From contig CAZVNP010000023.1 in NCBI GenBank assembly GCA_964628285.1, positions 1 to 47,220 on the forward strand: a stretch of DNA of 47,220 nucleotides, read 5' to 3'. The notes below the pieces were generated by a model. The model searched no databases, was not told the origin of the DNA, and worked only from the letters and a program-made list of their open reading frames with translations. This document shows positions 8,340-16,579 of the stretch, one piece after another. Position 1 is the first letter of the stretch. The number at the start of each line of letters is the position of its first letter. Origin of the DNA: JAPLDP01 sp964628285 (lineage in GTDB: Bacteria; Bacteroidota; Bacteroidia; Bacteroidales; JAGONC01). The translations under genes were made by a program, and so were the position numbers.

Positions 8340-9239
8340 TTAATTATATTTTTCAGATCTTATGATGGCCAGTCGTGATGCCAGGTTGAACAGCAGAACG
8401 ATGACAAAAAGAATTAATGCGGCGAGCATAAGAGCCGAGTCGTAAAGCGGTATTGAAAGCATCTCCCCGTAATTGTTGGCAATGAGGGCCGGTAAAGGGT
8501 ACCCCGGCTGAAAAACGCCGTTGGGTATTTTGGTCACATTACCCACGACCATCAGTACGGCGATGGTTTCACCAAAAGCCCGTGAGATGCCCAGACCGTA
8601 AGCCGAGATGATACCCGGAAAAGCTTTTCGTACCAGGACATGCTTGATGGTCTGCCACCGGCTGGCTCCCAGTGAGAGTGAGGCTTCCTGCAACTCATTG
8701 GGGATGGTATTGAATACTTCGATCAGAATATTCAGCACAAAGGGGATAATCATGATCGATAAGACAATGCCACCGGCAAGAATGCTGTAGCCCGACACCT
8801 CTTTTCCAAAAAAAGGCCCGGCATAATGCGAAATGAAGGGTACGATGACCAATATTCCCCAGACACCAAAGATAACCGAAGGTATCCCTGCCAAAATGTC
8901 GATCACCGGATGCATGATCTTGAGGACCCATTTGTCAGCGTATTGCGTCAGGTGAATGGCGCTGAGCAGGCATATGGGCCCGGCGATGATCAGGGCAATG
9001 AACGTGACCCATAACGAACTGATGATGAATCCCAGAAAACCGAATTTTCCGGCCAGGGGTTTCCATACCGACGTGGTCAGCAGCTCGAAAAGTTTGTGGT
9101 CTTGCAACAGCAGGGTGGATTTAATGTAAAGCCCTGTACCCAGGATAAAGGGCAGCAGGATGATGATGATCAGGGTGATGACCATCCATGTTGTGTGGAT
9201 ACGGTTTCTTAAATATCGTTTGACAGAAAAAAATTTCAC
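8340..9239 (-). CDS. pstC: Phosphate-type ABC transporter permease PstC
   Basis: A 299-residue permease with six helices and an EAA-type loop reading LQEASLSLGASRWQTIKHV followed by FPGIISAYGLG. MHPVIDILAGIPSVIFGVWG is the conserved segment before the central helices. FGETIAVLMVVGN corresponds to the region of PstC rich in residues conserved among phosphate permeases. It begins 12 bases after the pstS-like stop. PstC and PstA share fold and EAA loops; gene order and the FGETIAV motif support PstC here. Confidence 0.92.
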   Translation of the reverse strand: MKFFSVKRYLRNRIHTTWMVITLIIIILLPFILGTGLYIKSTLLLQDHKLFELLTTSVWKPLAGKFGFLGFIISSLWVTFIALIIAGPICLLSAIHLTQYADKWVLKIMHPVIDILAGIPSVIFGVWGILVIVPFISHYAGPFFGKEVSGYSILAGGIVLSIMIIPFVLNILIEVFNTIPNELQEASLSLGASRWQTIKHVLVRKAFPGIISAYGLGISRAFGETIAVLMVVGNVTKIPNGVFQPGYPLPALIANNYGEMLSIPLYDSALMLAALILFVIVLLFNLASRLAIIRSEKYN

Positions 9240-9251
9240 ACCCCGGTTGTC

Positions 9252-10235
9252 TTAAAGTTTCATAAGCTCATTGCGGATTTTTTCATCAGAGAGGTAAACA
9301 TAACCCGACTCGGTCACATACTGCTGACCGTCGGTGAGTATCCACCGCAGGAAAGCGATGACGACCTCGCTTTTAGGTTTGCCTTTGGAGACAAAGTAAA
9401 GATCGCGCGCCGGTGGTGAAGGATATCTGCCATCCTTGATAGCCGCTATAATCCCATCCAGGGTGCCGTAAAAATTTTCGTTGGTATCGAGTGATCCGTT
9501 AGTATTGAGATCGATGGGTATGACTTCCATTCCTTTACGTTTCATCCTGGTGGTCATATCGTAGACATAGCTAATGTTGTTGTACCCTATCCCGAAGACA
9601 TCATTTTTAATGGCATCAGCCATACCCGGGTCACCGAAGACACCCACGCCGGCGAGGCTTTCCTGGTTCTTTCCAAGAAACTCGCCCCACATCTCTGCAG
9701 CGCCACAGGCATCGGAACGGGTGTAAACGTTCATCTTATTGGCCAGAAGATTTTCATTATAGTACAGGTTCCAGTCCGTGATGGTTTGATTTATAAAGAT
9801 ATCCTGGAATGTTTTTTTCGTCACCCCGCGTGCCAGTATATCATACAGATAGGGATTTCTGGCATTGATTGTCGGCACCACGGCATCTTTGGTGACAGCC
9901 ACAAACCAGGCTCCCTTATCTATTTCGGGTTGTGTGATACCGCGTGAGATCATACCCAGATCAACCATACCTGACAGGGCATCCATCATACCTTTGCCTG
10001 CTCCGCCCGCCGAAACATCAATCCTGACCCTGGGGTAGATTTTCTGAAACTCTTCGGCCCATTTCACTGTGATGGGATAAAGTGCAAAGGCTCCCGAAAT
10101 AGTAATGGTTCCCCTGAGTTTACCGCGGTGACCGGCGTCCGGTTTCTCACCCCTCTCCATGCAACCCGCCAGAACAAAGGATATGATAATCATCAGGCTG
10201 AGAACTGTGCGTGCAACGTATCCAATACTTTTCAT
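9252..10235 (-). CDS. pstS: PstS-like periplasmic anion-binding lipoprotein
   Basis: A 327-residue lipoprotein with lipobox VLAGC near residue 25. The body fits PstS: TITISGAFALYPITVKWAEEF, SAGGAGKGMMDALSGMVDLG and a C-terminal lobe with RDLYFVSKGKP. The pocket, however, departs from E. coli PstS. Where that protein has ATFP (Thr10) this one has ALYP, and where it has RxxxSGT (Arg135, Ser139, Thr141) this one has RSDACGA. Arg and the Asp56-like residue in VDLG are kept. It delivers an anion to PstCAB; phosphate is the default, but another oxyanion or a different hydrogen-bonding scheme is possible. It is first in the operon, with a TAAATTTG box about 108 bases upstream. No phoU or two-component genes are adjacent. 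Confidence 0.85.
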   Translation of the reverse strand: MKSIGYVARTVLSLMIIISFVLAGCMERGEKPDAGHRGKLRGTITISGAFALYPITVKWAEEFQKIYPRVRIDVSAGGAGKGMMDALSGMVDLGMISRGITQPEIDKGAWFVAVTKDAVVPTINARNPYLYDILARGVTKKTFQDIFINQTITDWNLYYNENLLANKMNVYTRSDACGAAEMWGEFLGKNQESLAGVGVFGDPGMADAIKNDVFGIGYNNISYVYDMTTRMKRKGMEVIPIDLNTNGSLDTNENFYGTLDGIIAAIKDGRYPSPPARDLYFVSKGKPKSEVVIAFLRWILTDGQQYVTESGYVYLSDEKIRNELMKL

Positions 10236-10264
10236 AACCTGATAGTTTAAATAGCACTGATATT

Positions 10265-10324
10265 AGGTAATAGTTGGTGATCACATAAATCTGAATTTAA
10301 GCGGACTTGTCATTACCTGATCAC
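10265..10324. promoter_or_regulatory. Inverted and direct repeats in the pstS leader
   Basis: AGGTAAT (10265-10271) is mirrored by ATTACCT (10312-10318), and TGATCAC occurs twice, at 10278-10284 and 10318-10324, exactly 40 bases apart. TGATCAGG also appears twice with a 15-base period just before the barrel gene (6696-6718). The copies between the divergent genes could be regulator sites or leader structure. Short repeats like these can also arise by chance. Confidence 0.35.
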
Positions 10325-10342
10325 GTTATGCATTCAGATACG

Positions 10343-10350
10343 CAAATTTA
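10343..10350 (-). promoter_or_regulatory. Bacteroidota -7 box (TAAATTTG) for the pst operon
   Basis: CAAATTTA on the plus strand reads TAAATTTG towards pstS and matches TAnnTTTG. It implies a leader of roughly 100 bases containing the repeats at 10265-10324. No clear -33 box was found. Confidence 0.45.
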
Positions 10351-10455
10351 TTAATCCCACAGGAATATTGTATGGTGAAAGATAAAAAAATGTCGTTATC
10401 CAATTATGAAACAGGGAGAATAATGCCCGTTTAATCATATTTCCGAATAATATAC

Positions 10456-10463
10456 TATCTTTG
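10456..10463 (+). promoter_or_regulatory. Bacteroidota -7 box (TATCTTTG) for the DUF4831 gene
   Basis: TATCTTTG matches TAnnTTTG and lies 22 bases before ATG 10486, giving a short leader. It argues for the ATG over the upstream TTG at 10465. Confidence 0.6.
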
Positions 10464-10485
10464 ATTGGCAAATTCAAAGCAGCAT

Positions 10486-11685
10486 ATGATATTCCGTCGA
10501 TCAATATTATTCTTCAGATTCTTAATTTTATCAGCCTTTTTTTTTATCTTATTACCTCTGACGTGCATTGGTCAGGTGAAGACTTACCATGCTGGTGGCA
10601 AACAGGATTTCTCAGACAGGAATGGATTTTATTATTATTTGCCCCGGACATATTTCAGAATTGATGTCGATCTGAAAAAAATACATCATTACAGAGGACC
10701 TTATGCGGATTATGCCTCTCAGATCCTTGGCATTGAGAATGTAACCATGGCCAACACCATTGAATATGTGATCACAGCGGTACGTGTCAGTACATTCACT
10801 GAGCCTGATCCTGATGCGTTGTTTTTTTTGGAATATGGTGAGAGGCAATCGAAAGAGGAACGCAATATTTTAGCTGAGTTCACTGACAAGGGGGTGATTA
10901 AAAGTTTTTCATTTAATATTCCGCTCACAGGTGATGAGACCACTACGGTGGCTAAGGTGCCGGTGGGTTCGGAGGCCCCGGCGGAAAACAACGTTGAGGC
11001 GGATCTTTTCCGCTATCTTGCCACTCCCGGTCAGGAGGAAAAAACCGATACGGTCATCAAAATGATAACTCTCGACACCAATACGATAAAAGATATCACT
11101 TATAACCGGTCCCTGGTGACCAAGACCACGGAAGAACGGGCCATGGATGCCGCAGAACACATCAACGAGATCAGGGATTCACGTTACAAGCTTTTAACAG
11201 GTTACCAGGAGGTAGGGTATGACCGGTCCACTATGGAGTACATGAATGGAAAGCTCATGGAGATGGAAGACCAGTATCTGTCGCTTTTCAAGGGTTCGGT
11301 TGTGGAAGAGACCCTCACCACGTCATTGAACTATCTTCCTGCGACGGGCAAAAATAGCGGGCAGGATATTGTATTCAGGTTCTCGAAAGACAGGGGTTTA
11401 AGACCGGTGAATGACGTTTCGGCCGACCCTGTATACATCCTCATAGAAGATATGGCCACATTACCGATTTCATCCTTACCGGCAGGCGCTGAAGGAGTTA
11501 ACGGTTTCATTTACCGCATACCGGCGCAATCAACTGTGACGGTGACCCATAAAGACAAAATCCTTTATACCGGTGTGCTGGAAATAGCGCAGCGAGGTGT
11601 GACCATGTCGTTACCTGTATCGGACAAAATAAAGATGGAATTCTATCCCGGCAGTGGGGCTTTGCGGCGCGTGGATGTCAGGTGA
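10486..11685 (+). CDS. DUF4831-family secreted or envelope protein of unknown function
   Basis: About 399 residues with a strong N-terminal signal segment (long hydrophobic run ending CIGQ). I recognise the family as DUF4831, found in Bacteroidota, from the early FYYYLPRTYFRIDVDLKK block and the overall length; no function is established. The start is ATG 10486, because a TTG start at 10465 would sit against the -7 box. A central segment rich in Thr and Asp is followed by ITYNRSLVTKTTEERAMDAAEH, a helix-forming region. The protein probably acts in the periplasm or outer envelope. Its 3' end overlaps the convergent kdsA stop by 8 bases. It is monocistronic by position. Confidence 0.72.
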   Translation: MIFRRSILFFRFLILSAFFFILLPLTCIGQVKTYHAGGKQDFSDRNGFYYYLPRTYFRIDVDLKKIHHYRGPYADYASQILGIENVTMANTIEYVITAVRVSTFTEPDPDALFFLEYGERQSKEERNILAEFTDKGVIKSFSFNIPLTGDETTTVAKVPVGSEAPAENNVEADLFRYLATPGQEEKTDTVIKMITLDTNTIKDITYNRSLVTKTTEERAMDAAEHINEIRDSRYKLLTGYQEVGYDRSTMEYMNGKLMEMEDQYLSLFKGSVVEETLTTSLNYLPATGKNSGQDIVFRFSKDRGLRPVNDVSADPVYILIEDMATLPISSLPAGAEGVNGFIYRIPAQSTVTVTHKDKILYTGVLEIAQRGVTMSLPVSDKIKMEFYPGSGALRRVDVR

Positions 11686-12493
11686 AAACAGCTTTTCTGA
11701 GACGCAGTAATTTTTTTAGCAGTTCTTCCAGCCGGTCCAGTTTCAACATGTTGGAGCCATCTGATAGGGCTTTTGACGGATCGGGATGGGTTTCCAGGAA
11801 AATGCCGTCCACGCCGCTGGCAATACCTGCTTTTGCCAGTGTCTCTATCATTTCAGGCCGGCCGCCTGCTATGCCGCTGTCCTGGTTAGGTTGCTGCAAC
11901 GAGTGAGTGACGTCGAGCACGACAGGGACATTGTACTGTTGCATGATCGGGATATTCCTGAAATCCACAACCAGATCCTGATAACCGAAAGTGGTGCCTC
12001 TTTCGGTGACCATGATGCGGTCATTACCCGATTGTCTGACTTTTTCGATGGCGAAGATCATGGACCCGGCCGAAAGAAATTGTCCTTTTTTTATGTTGAT
12101 GTGCTTACCGGTTTTAGCTGCCGCCACGAGCATATCTGTCTGACGGCATAAAAAAGCCGGTATTTGCAGGATGTCGACATACTGGGATACAAAGACGGCC
12201 TCACCGGCTGAATGAAAGTCGGTCAACGTGGGTACCTGGAATTGCCGTCCCACGGCCTGAATGATCTCCAGCGCCGCTGTGTCGCCGATGCCTGTGAAGG
12301 AGTCGAGCCTCGACCGGTTGGCTTTACGAAAAGAGGCCTTAAAAATGTACGGGATATGAAGCCTGTCGGTGATATCACAGATGGTCTCGGCGATCTCAAA
12401 AGGATTGTCATCATTTTCGATGACGCAGGGACCCGCTATGAGAAAGAAATTGTGGTGGTTAAGATGTTGTAAATGACGTATGCTCTCCAACAT
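11678..12493 (-). CDS. kdsA: 3-deoxy-D-manno-octulosonate-8-phosphate synthase (KdsA)
   Basis: A 271-residue class I DAHP/KDO8P aldolase. It condenses PEP with arabinose 5-phosphate to give KDO 8-phosphate for the LPS inner core. Seen: LIAGPCVIE near residue 18, FKASFRKANRSR with the PEP-binding Lys and Arg residues, TDFHSAGEA, IPAFLCRQTD, NIKKGQFLS, and the near-C-terminal GVDGIFLETHPDPSKALSDG. GPCVIE carries Cys at the position that binds metal in metal-dependent KdsA enzymes. It has its own -7 box 24 bases upstream. With the heptose genes it shows that the organism makes LPS or LOS with a KDO-heptose core. Confidence 0.97.
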   Translation of the reverse strand: MLESIRHLQHLNHHNFFLIAGPCVIENDDNPFEIAETICDITDRLHIPYIFKASFRKANRSRLDSFTGIGDTAALEIIQAVGRQFQVPTLTDFHSAGEAVFVSQYVDILQIPAFLCRQTDMLVAAAKTGKHINIKKGQFLSAGSMIFAIEKVRQSGNDRIMVTERGTTFGYQDLVVDFRNIPIMQQYNVPVVLDVTHSLQQPNQDSGIAGGRPEMIETLAKAGIASGVDGIFLETHPDPSKALSDGSNMLKLDRLEELLKKLLRLRKAVFT

Positions 12494-12516
12494 AACACAA
12501 CAGTATAATATTGCTG

Positions 12517-12524
12517 CAAAGCTA
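12517..12524 (-). promoter_or_regulatory. Bacteroidota -7 box (TAGCTTTG) for kdsA
   Basis: CAAAGCTA on the plus strand reads TAGCTTTG towards kdsA, matching TAnnTTTG, 24 bases before the ATG. It lies between the rarA stop and kdsA, so kdsA can be transcribed separately from rarA. Confidence 0.6.
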
Positions 12525-12545
12525 ATTAATTTTTAAGTGTTTACC

Positions 12546-13820
12546 TTAATAGCGGTATTTCTCTTTCCAGAGTATCTTCAGGAATTTCCTCAACTCGTTT
12601 TCCCTGGGATTATCCTGTGGATCATATAGCTTTGATCCGCTGATCTTATCGGGAAGAAATTCCTGGGCGACAAAATTCTTTTCATAATCGTGGGCGTATT
12701 TGTAATTTTTGCCATAGCCCAACTCTTTCATAAGGCCGGTGGGGGCGTTACGCAGATGGAGCGGTACGGGTAAATCGCCGGTGCGTCGGACGAGTTCAGT
12801 AGCTTCTTCTATGGCCATGTAAGAGGCGTTACTTTTGGGTGAGGCAGCCAGGTATATGGCGGTATGTGACAGGATGATGCGGCATTCGGGATAGCCTGTT
12901 TTATCCACCGCCTCGAAACAGGCATTGGCCAGGAGCAGTGCATTAGGATTGGCATTGCCAATATCTTCCGATGCGAGGATGACCATTCTGCGTGCAATAA
13001 ATTTAGGATCCTCACCGGCTTCGACCATGCGTGCCAGCCAGTATACCGCTGCATTCGGGTCGCTGCCCCGCAACGACTTGATGAAAGCGGAAATGATATC
13101 ATAATGCATGTCACCGGTCTTGTCGTAAATGGCCAGGTTTTGCTGTATCACTTTGATCGCCTTGGCGTTATCCACCACAACCGTGGTGTTACCAGGACGC
13201 TCTGAATTGACGATCAGTTCCAGTGCATTCAGCAGCTTGCGGCCATCACCGCCCGAGATACGCAGCAGCGCTTCATTTTCACGGATGTCGATGGTGATGT
13301 TTTTTTGTCGTTCCAGGAAAGTCTTGCCACGGTCGAGAAGGATCAGCAGTTCTTTTTTATCAAAGGGTTTGAGGATATAAACCTGGCAACGCGAGAGAAG
13401 AGGGGGGATGACTTCAAAGGAAGGGTTTTCGGTGGTTGCTCCGATGAGGGTGATGATACCCTTCTCAACGGCGCTCAGCAGAGAATCCTGCTGCGACTTG
13501 TTGAAGCGGTGTATCTCATCGATGAATAAAATGGATTGATATTCATCTGCCATGGCCCTGTCGATCACACTTCTTACCTCCTTGACGCCTGAATTCACGG
13601 CGCTCAGGGTATAAAAGGGCCTCTGTAGCTGCTGCGAAATAATGAATGCCAGGGTGGTTTTACCCACCCCCGGTGGACCCCACAGGATCATTGAAGGGAT
13701 ATTGCCTGAACGGATCGCTTTGCGCAGGATAGAATCCGGGCCTGTGAGATGCTCCTGCCCCAGAAAATCATCAAGGGTGGTGGGACGCAGTTGCTCGGCC
13801 AATGGTGAAAAGTGATTCAT
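12546..13820 (-). CDS. rarA: Replication-associated recombination protein A (RarA/MgsA)
   Basis: A 424-residue AAA+ ATPase of the clamp-loader-like family acting at stalled replication forks. Walker A is GPPGVGKTT at residues 48-56; Walker B and its neighbourhood read LFIDEIHRFNKSQQD; sensor 1 is LIGATTENPSFE; sensor 2 lies in ISGGDGRKLLNALE. The C-terminal half has the RarA tetramerisation region with SLRGSDPNAAVYWLARM and LASEDIGNANPNAL. Length and motifs are standard. The rhodanese gene precedes it and overlaps by 4 bases (ATGA), so they are probably cotranslated, although no known pathway joins them. Confidence 0.97.
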   Translation of the reverse strand: MNHFSPLAEQLRPTTLDDFLGQEHLTGPDSILRKAIRSGNIPSMILWGPPGVGKTTLAFIISQQLQRPFYTLSAVNSGVKEVRSVIDRAMADEYQSILFIDEIHRFNKSQQDSLLSAVEKGIITLIGATTENPSFEVIPPLLSRCQVYILKPFDKKELLILLDRGKTFLERQKNITIDIRENEALLRISGGDGRKLLNALELIVNSERPGNTTVVVDNAKAIKVIQQNLAIYDKTGDMHYDIISAFIKSLRGSDPNAAVYWLARMVEAGEDPKFIARRMVILASEDIGNANPNALLLANACFEAVDKTGYPECRIILSHTAIYLAASPKSNASYMAIEEATELVRRTGDLPVPLHLRNAPTGLMKELGYGKNYKYAHDYEKNFVAQEFLPDKISGSKLYDPQDNPRENELRKFLKILWKEKYRY

Positions 13821-14140
13821 ATCAGGTTGAGTATGGATCGCTCGACTTCTTTTGCCCAGTCATAAATACCGTTCTCAAGCGTATAAAGGTTCCTGAATCC
13901 GTGCTCCATCTCCAGATGCTTGATGGCAGTGGGACTTTTAATCCCGTATTTACAATAGATGACAACGGGTATATCCCGGGCTATTTTATCGATGTTATCA
14001 CCTATTTTACTATTGGGCATGGAGACAGCTTTTTTGATATGACATATCTCATAATCGATGGAACTCCTTATATCGATAATCTGCACCGGTTCACCCTTAT
14101 CCAGTTTCTCTTTTAACTGACGAGCGCTGATCATTTTCAT
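13817..14140 (-). CDS. Single-domain rhodanese-like sulfurtransferase
   Basis: A 107-residue stand-alone rhodanese domain. Seen: IIDIRSSIDYEICHI (the family DxR motif with a following His), then the active-site loop VIYCKYGIKS with Cys63, then LYTLENGIYDWAKE, which matches the C-terminal G.. .W pattern. The loop ends in Lys-Ser where many members have Arg-Ser. There is no signal peptide, so it is cytoplasmic and probably passes sulfane sulfur from Cys63; the partner is unknown. The ATGA overlap with rarA suggests coupling. No TAnnTTTG box was found upstream. Confidence 0.85.
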   Translation of the reverse strand: MKMISARQLKEKLDKGEPVQIIDIRSSIDYEICHIKKAVSMPNSKIGDNIDKIARDIPVVIYCKYGIKSPTAIKHLEMEHGFRNLYTLENGIYDWAKEVERSILNLI

Positions 14141-14242
14141 AACATATCCTCTTGAGAAAGTTGTTTTTCAGCGGATAAAAAATAATCTTCCAATTTTTCC
14201 TCCGGAATAAAATTAATATAAATTTTTCTTATCAAAAATAGC

Positions 14243-15658
14243 TCAATCCTTGTATCCAAATATCTTCCTTTTTTTTATGTAATTGGCAATAAAAACGGGA
14301 ACCATTTTCTCCCAGTTCTTATCACCTTTTCTTATCATATCCAAAACGACATGGGAGTATATGCTCAGCCATTCCTTTTTAGCGTTGGTGATTTCAAGGA
14401 TTTTTCTGTTTTGTATCAGGTACTCATAGAGGTGACGCAGATTATCAGCCATGGGTATATTTCGTGATGTGATCAGTTCATTGCTGTCTTCCTTAAGAGC
14501 AGGGTATACATATAATTTCATGTTATGCATGAAAAGTTTCCCAAAAGCTTCCAGAATACCGCCTTTCAGGTCCCGGTACCATTTTTCTTCAAGGACTCTG
14601 ATAAATGTAGGTACACCGATGACGATACGGAGGTTCATGATGTCGAACTGTGAGAAGTACTCCACAAGCCGGTAGTATTCCCTGAAATTGGAGACCATGA
14701 CATTCTGTCCCATGCTGTTCAGGAGGTCAACCCTGTCGAGGAAATCATGTTCGTCCAGTTCTCCTTCCTCGAGCAGGTTGTTGATGGTCATCTCACACAG
14801 GGAGAGTGTGTTGTATTTATCATAATCAGGATCTCTTTTGAAAATGCTGTAACTCGTCTTCAACATATCAAGGCCGACGTAGGTCATCGGTTTAAAGCTG
14901 CCCCTGAAGGCGAGGACATTTTTCTTGTAAAGCATGTCGGACGGTTGCTGAACGTTACCATACCTGTCGAATATGATGGCCTGTGTCATGGTGTTTTTAA
15001 CCAGTTGCACTCCCAGCAAACGGTTGTCGACATATTCAAGGTCGGGACCCCGCATCCTGATCATGGTGATCTCGATGCGGTCGGGTGAGAGCGAATCCAT
15101 CAATGACCGGAGGAAGGTGTTGGGTGTCTGATGGAAGTTGTAGCAAGCAAACATCAGGTTGACACCGATGATACCGAGAGAAGCCTGTTGCAGATGGGGA
15201 TCGGTTTCGTGCAGGGTCACATGCATGATGACATCGTTGGGCTCACTGTCCGGCTTCAGTTGGAAGCGGAATCCCAGCCATCCATGGCTGAAATTATTTT
15301 TAAGAAAATTGATGATGGCTACCGTGTTGGCAAAAACAAAGTAACGTGTAGAAGATGGCCGCTTATTCTCCAGCACGTTCAGCAGGTCGGAGTATTCTTT
15401 GTCCAGCATGTGTATCAGGCGGGTCTCCGAGACGTGCCGACCCGGGATGTTGTCGTTATAAAAATAATCGCTGAAGGATTTATCATACGCCGAGATCGTT
15501 TTGGCCACCGTACCCGAAGCACCACCGGCCTGAAAGAAGGTCCGCGCCACCTCCTGCCCCCCGCCTATCTCGGCAAAGGTACCATAGGTGGTGTCATCAA
15601 GATTGATGAGAAGGGCTTTACGGTTAGGAGCTATGATCTCGCGTTCCATGACGGTCAA
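14243..15658 (-). CDS. Conserved 471-residue cytosolic protein of unknown function
   Basis: There is no signal peptide and no membrane segment. The opening block NRKALLINLDDTTYGTFAEIGGGQEVARTFF, shown here by its ends (residues about 11-41), is strikingly conserved in a widespread bacterial family as I recall it. Database entries name that family inconsistently, as TonB-dependent receptor or nicotinate-nucleotide adenylyltransferase; no barrel, plug or HxGH nucleotidyltransferase motif is visible, so neither name is supported. Other notable blocks are GASGTVAKTISAYD near residue 45, NNFSHGWLGFRFQ and LAFRGSFKPMTYVG. It is followed by the rhodanese gene after a 102-base gap and is divergent from the CPBP gene. 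I cannot assign a function. Confidence 0.8.
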   Translation of the reverse strand: MTVMEREIIAPNRKALLINLDDTTYGTFAEIGGGQEVARTFFQAGGASGTVAKTISAYDKSFSDYFYNDNIPGRHVSETRLIHMLDKEYSDLLNVLENKRPSSTRYFVFANTVAIINFLKNNFSHGWLGFRFQLKPDSEPNDVIMHVTLHETDPHLQQASLGIIGVNLMFACYNFHQTPNTFLRSLMDSLSPDRIEITMIRMRGPDLEYVDNRLLGVQLVKNTMTQAIIFDRYGNVQQPSDMLYKKNVLAFRGSFKPMTYVGLDMLKTSYSIFKRDPDYDKYNTLSLCEMTINNLLEEGELDEHDFLDRVDLLNSMGQNVMVSNFREYYRLVEYFSQFDIMNLRIVIGVPTFIRVLEEKWYRDLKGGILEAFGKLFMHNMKLYVYPALKEDSNELITSRNIPMADNLRHLYEYLIQNRKILEITNAKKEWLSIYSHVVLDMIRKGDKNWEKMVPVFIANYIKKRKIFGYKD

Positions 15659-15768
15659 TGGGTTGAGTCAGTTTTTGAATCCATGAAGTTAAACAAAAAG
15701 GTGAAGCTAAAGTTTACCGGATAAAATTTTGAAAAGAACGGTAAAAGGCAGGCAATGGAATTATTGTT

Positions 15769-15776
15769 TACATTTG
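15769..15776 (+). promoter_or_regulatory. Bacteroidota -7 box (TACATTTG) for the CPBP-SDR operon
   Basis: TACATTTG matches TAnnTTTG, 64 bases before the ATG at 15841, in the divergent gap. No -33 box is evident. Confidence 0.5.
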
Positions 15777-15840
15777 TGCTGACAAGCTAATGAAGGATTC
15801 TGTGTGCCGGAGAGTTGTCTGTCACAAATGAAAGGTCAGA

Positions 15841-16572
15841 ATGTTTCAACCCTGGAAAACGGAATACACCATTCCTTTTATTGCCGTTACCTGTCTGACT
15901 GTCGGATACATCATTACTTTTTTCCTTTCCCAATCCGTCGTGGTGCGGAATTATCTTAACCACAAATACCGGGAGGTTAATGCAGGGTTATGGTGGTTCC
16001 TTTTTCAGAAGATGACAGGGTTTGTTTTTCTGGGGTTGATTCCTTTGTTGATATTTATCGTTATCCTGGGTGTCCATCCTTATGATTACGGATTGTCATT
16101 TAAAAATTTCGCAGGATCCCTATTATGGATTGGCATCCTTTCGGTGATCATTGTCATCATCAATTTCATTGCGGCGCGTCATCCGGATAACTTGAAAACA
16201 TATCCGCAAATCAGGATAAAACAATGGAGCGGGAGCCTGTTCCTGCTCAGCGCAGTGGGATGGATGGTTTACTTGTTCGGATATGAGTTGATGTTCAGAG
16301 GATTACTTTTGTTTTCATGCTTGCCTGTGTTTGGTTACTGGCCCAGCATCGCCGTCAATGTTTCATTCTACTCGCTGGTACATATCCCGAAAGGCTTGCG
16401 GGAGTCATTATCGTCATTGCTCCTTGGATTTGTTCTTTGTGTGCTGACCATTTGGACAGGATCGATATGGATCGCTTTTTTCACCCACTGTGTCCTGGCC
16501 ATAACAAATGATATATTTTCGATCTATTTCAATCCAGACATGCAGTTAAAAAGGAATCGCATCATTACGTGA
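15841..16572 (+). CDS. CPBP-family intramembrane protease-like protein
   Basis: A 243-residue polytopic membrane protein with about seven hydrophobic helices. The CPBP (CAAX protease and bacteriocin-processing) core is recognisable: GYELMFRG at 147-154, FYSLVHI with His181, and AFFTHCVLAITND with His216 and Asn223. The first of the two adjacent Glu residues in the usual EExxxR motif is replaced by Tyr148, leaving Glu149 and Arg153, so catalytic competence is uncertain. It lies 7 bases before the extended SDR gene and heads a four-gene plus-strand run. Function and substrate are unknown. Confidence 0.78.
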   Translation: MFQPWKTEYTIPFIAVTCLTVGYIITFFLSQSVVVRNYLNHKYREVNAGLWWFLFQKMTGFVFLGLIPLLIFIVILGVHPYDYGLSFKNFAGSLLWIGILSVIIVIINFIAARHPDNLKTYPQIRIKQWSGSLFLLSAVGWMVYLFGYELMFRGLLLFSCLPVFGYWPSIAVNVSFYSLVHIPKGLRESLSSLLLGFVLCVLTIWTGSIWIAFFTHCVLAITNDIFSIYFNPDMQLKRNRIIT

Positions 16573-16579
16573 ACGGATC

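Noticed and set aside
15131..15724. 197-residue plus-strand open frame
   Set aside because: Antisense to the conserved 471-residue protein gene; composition is not protein-like.
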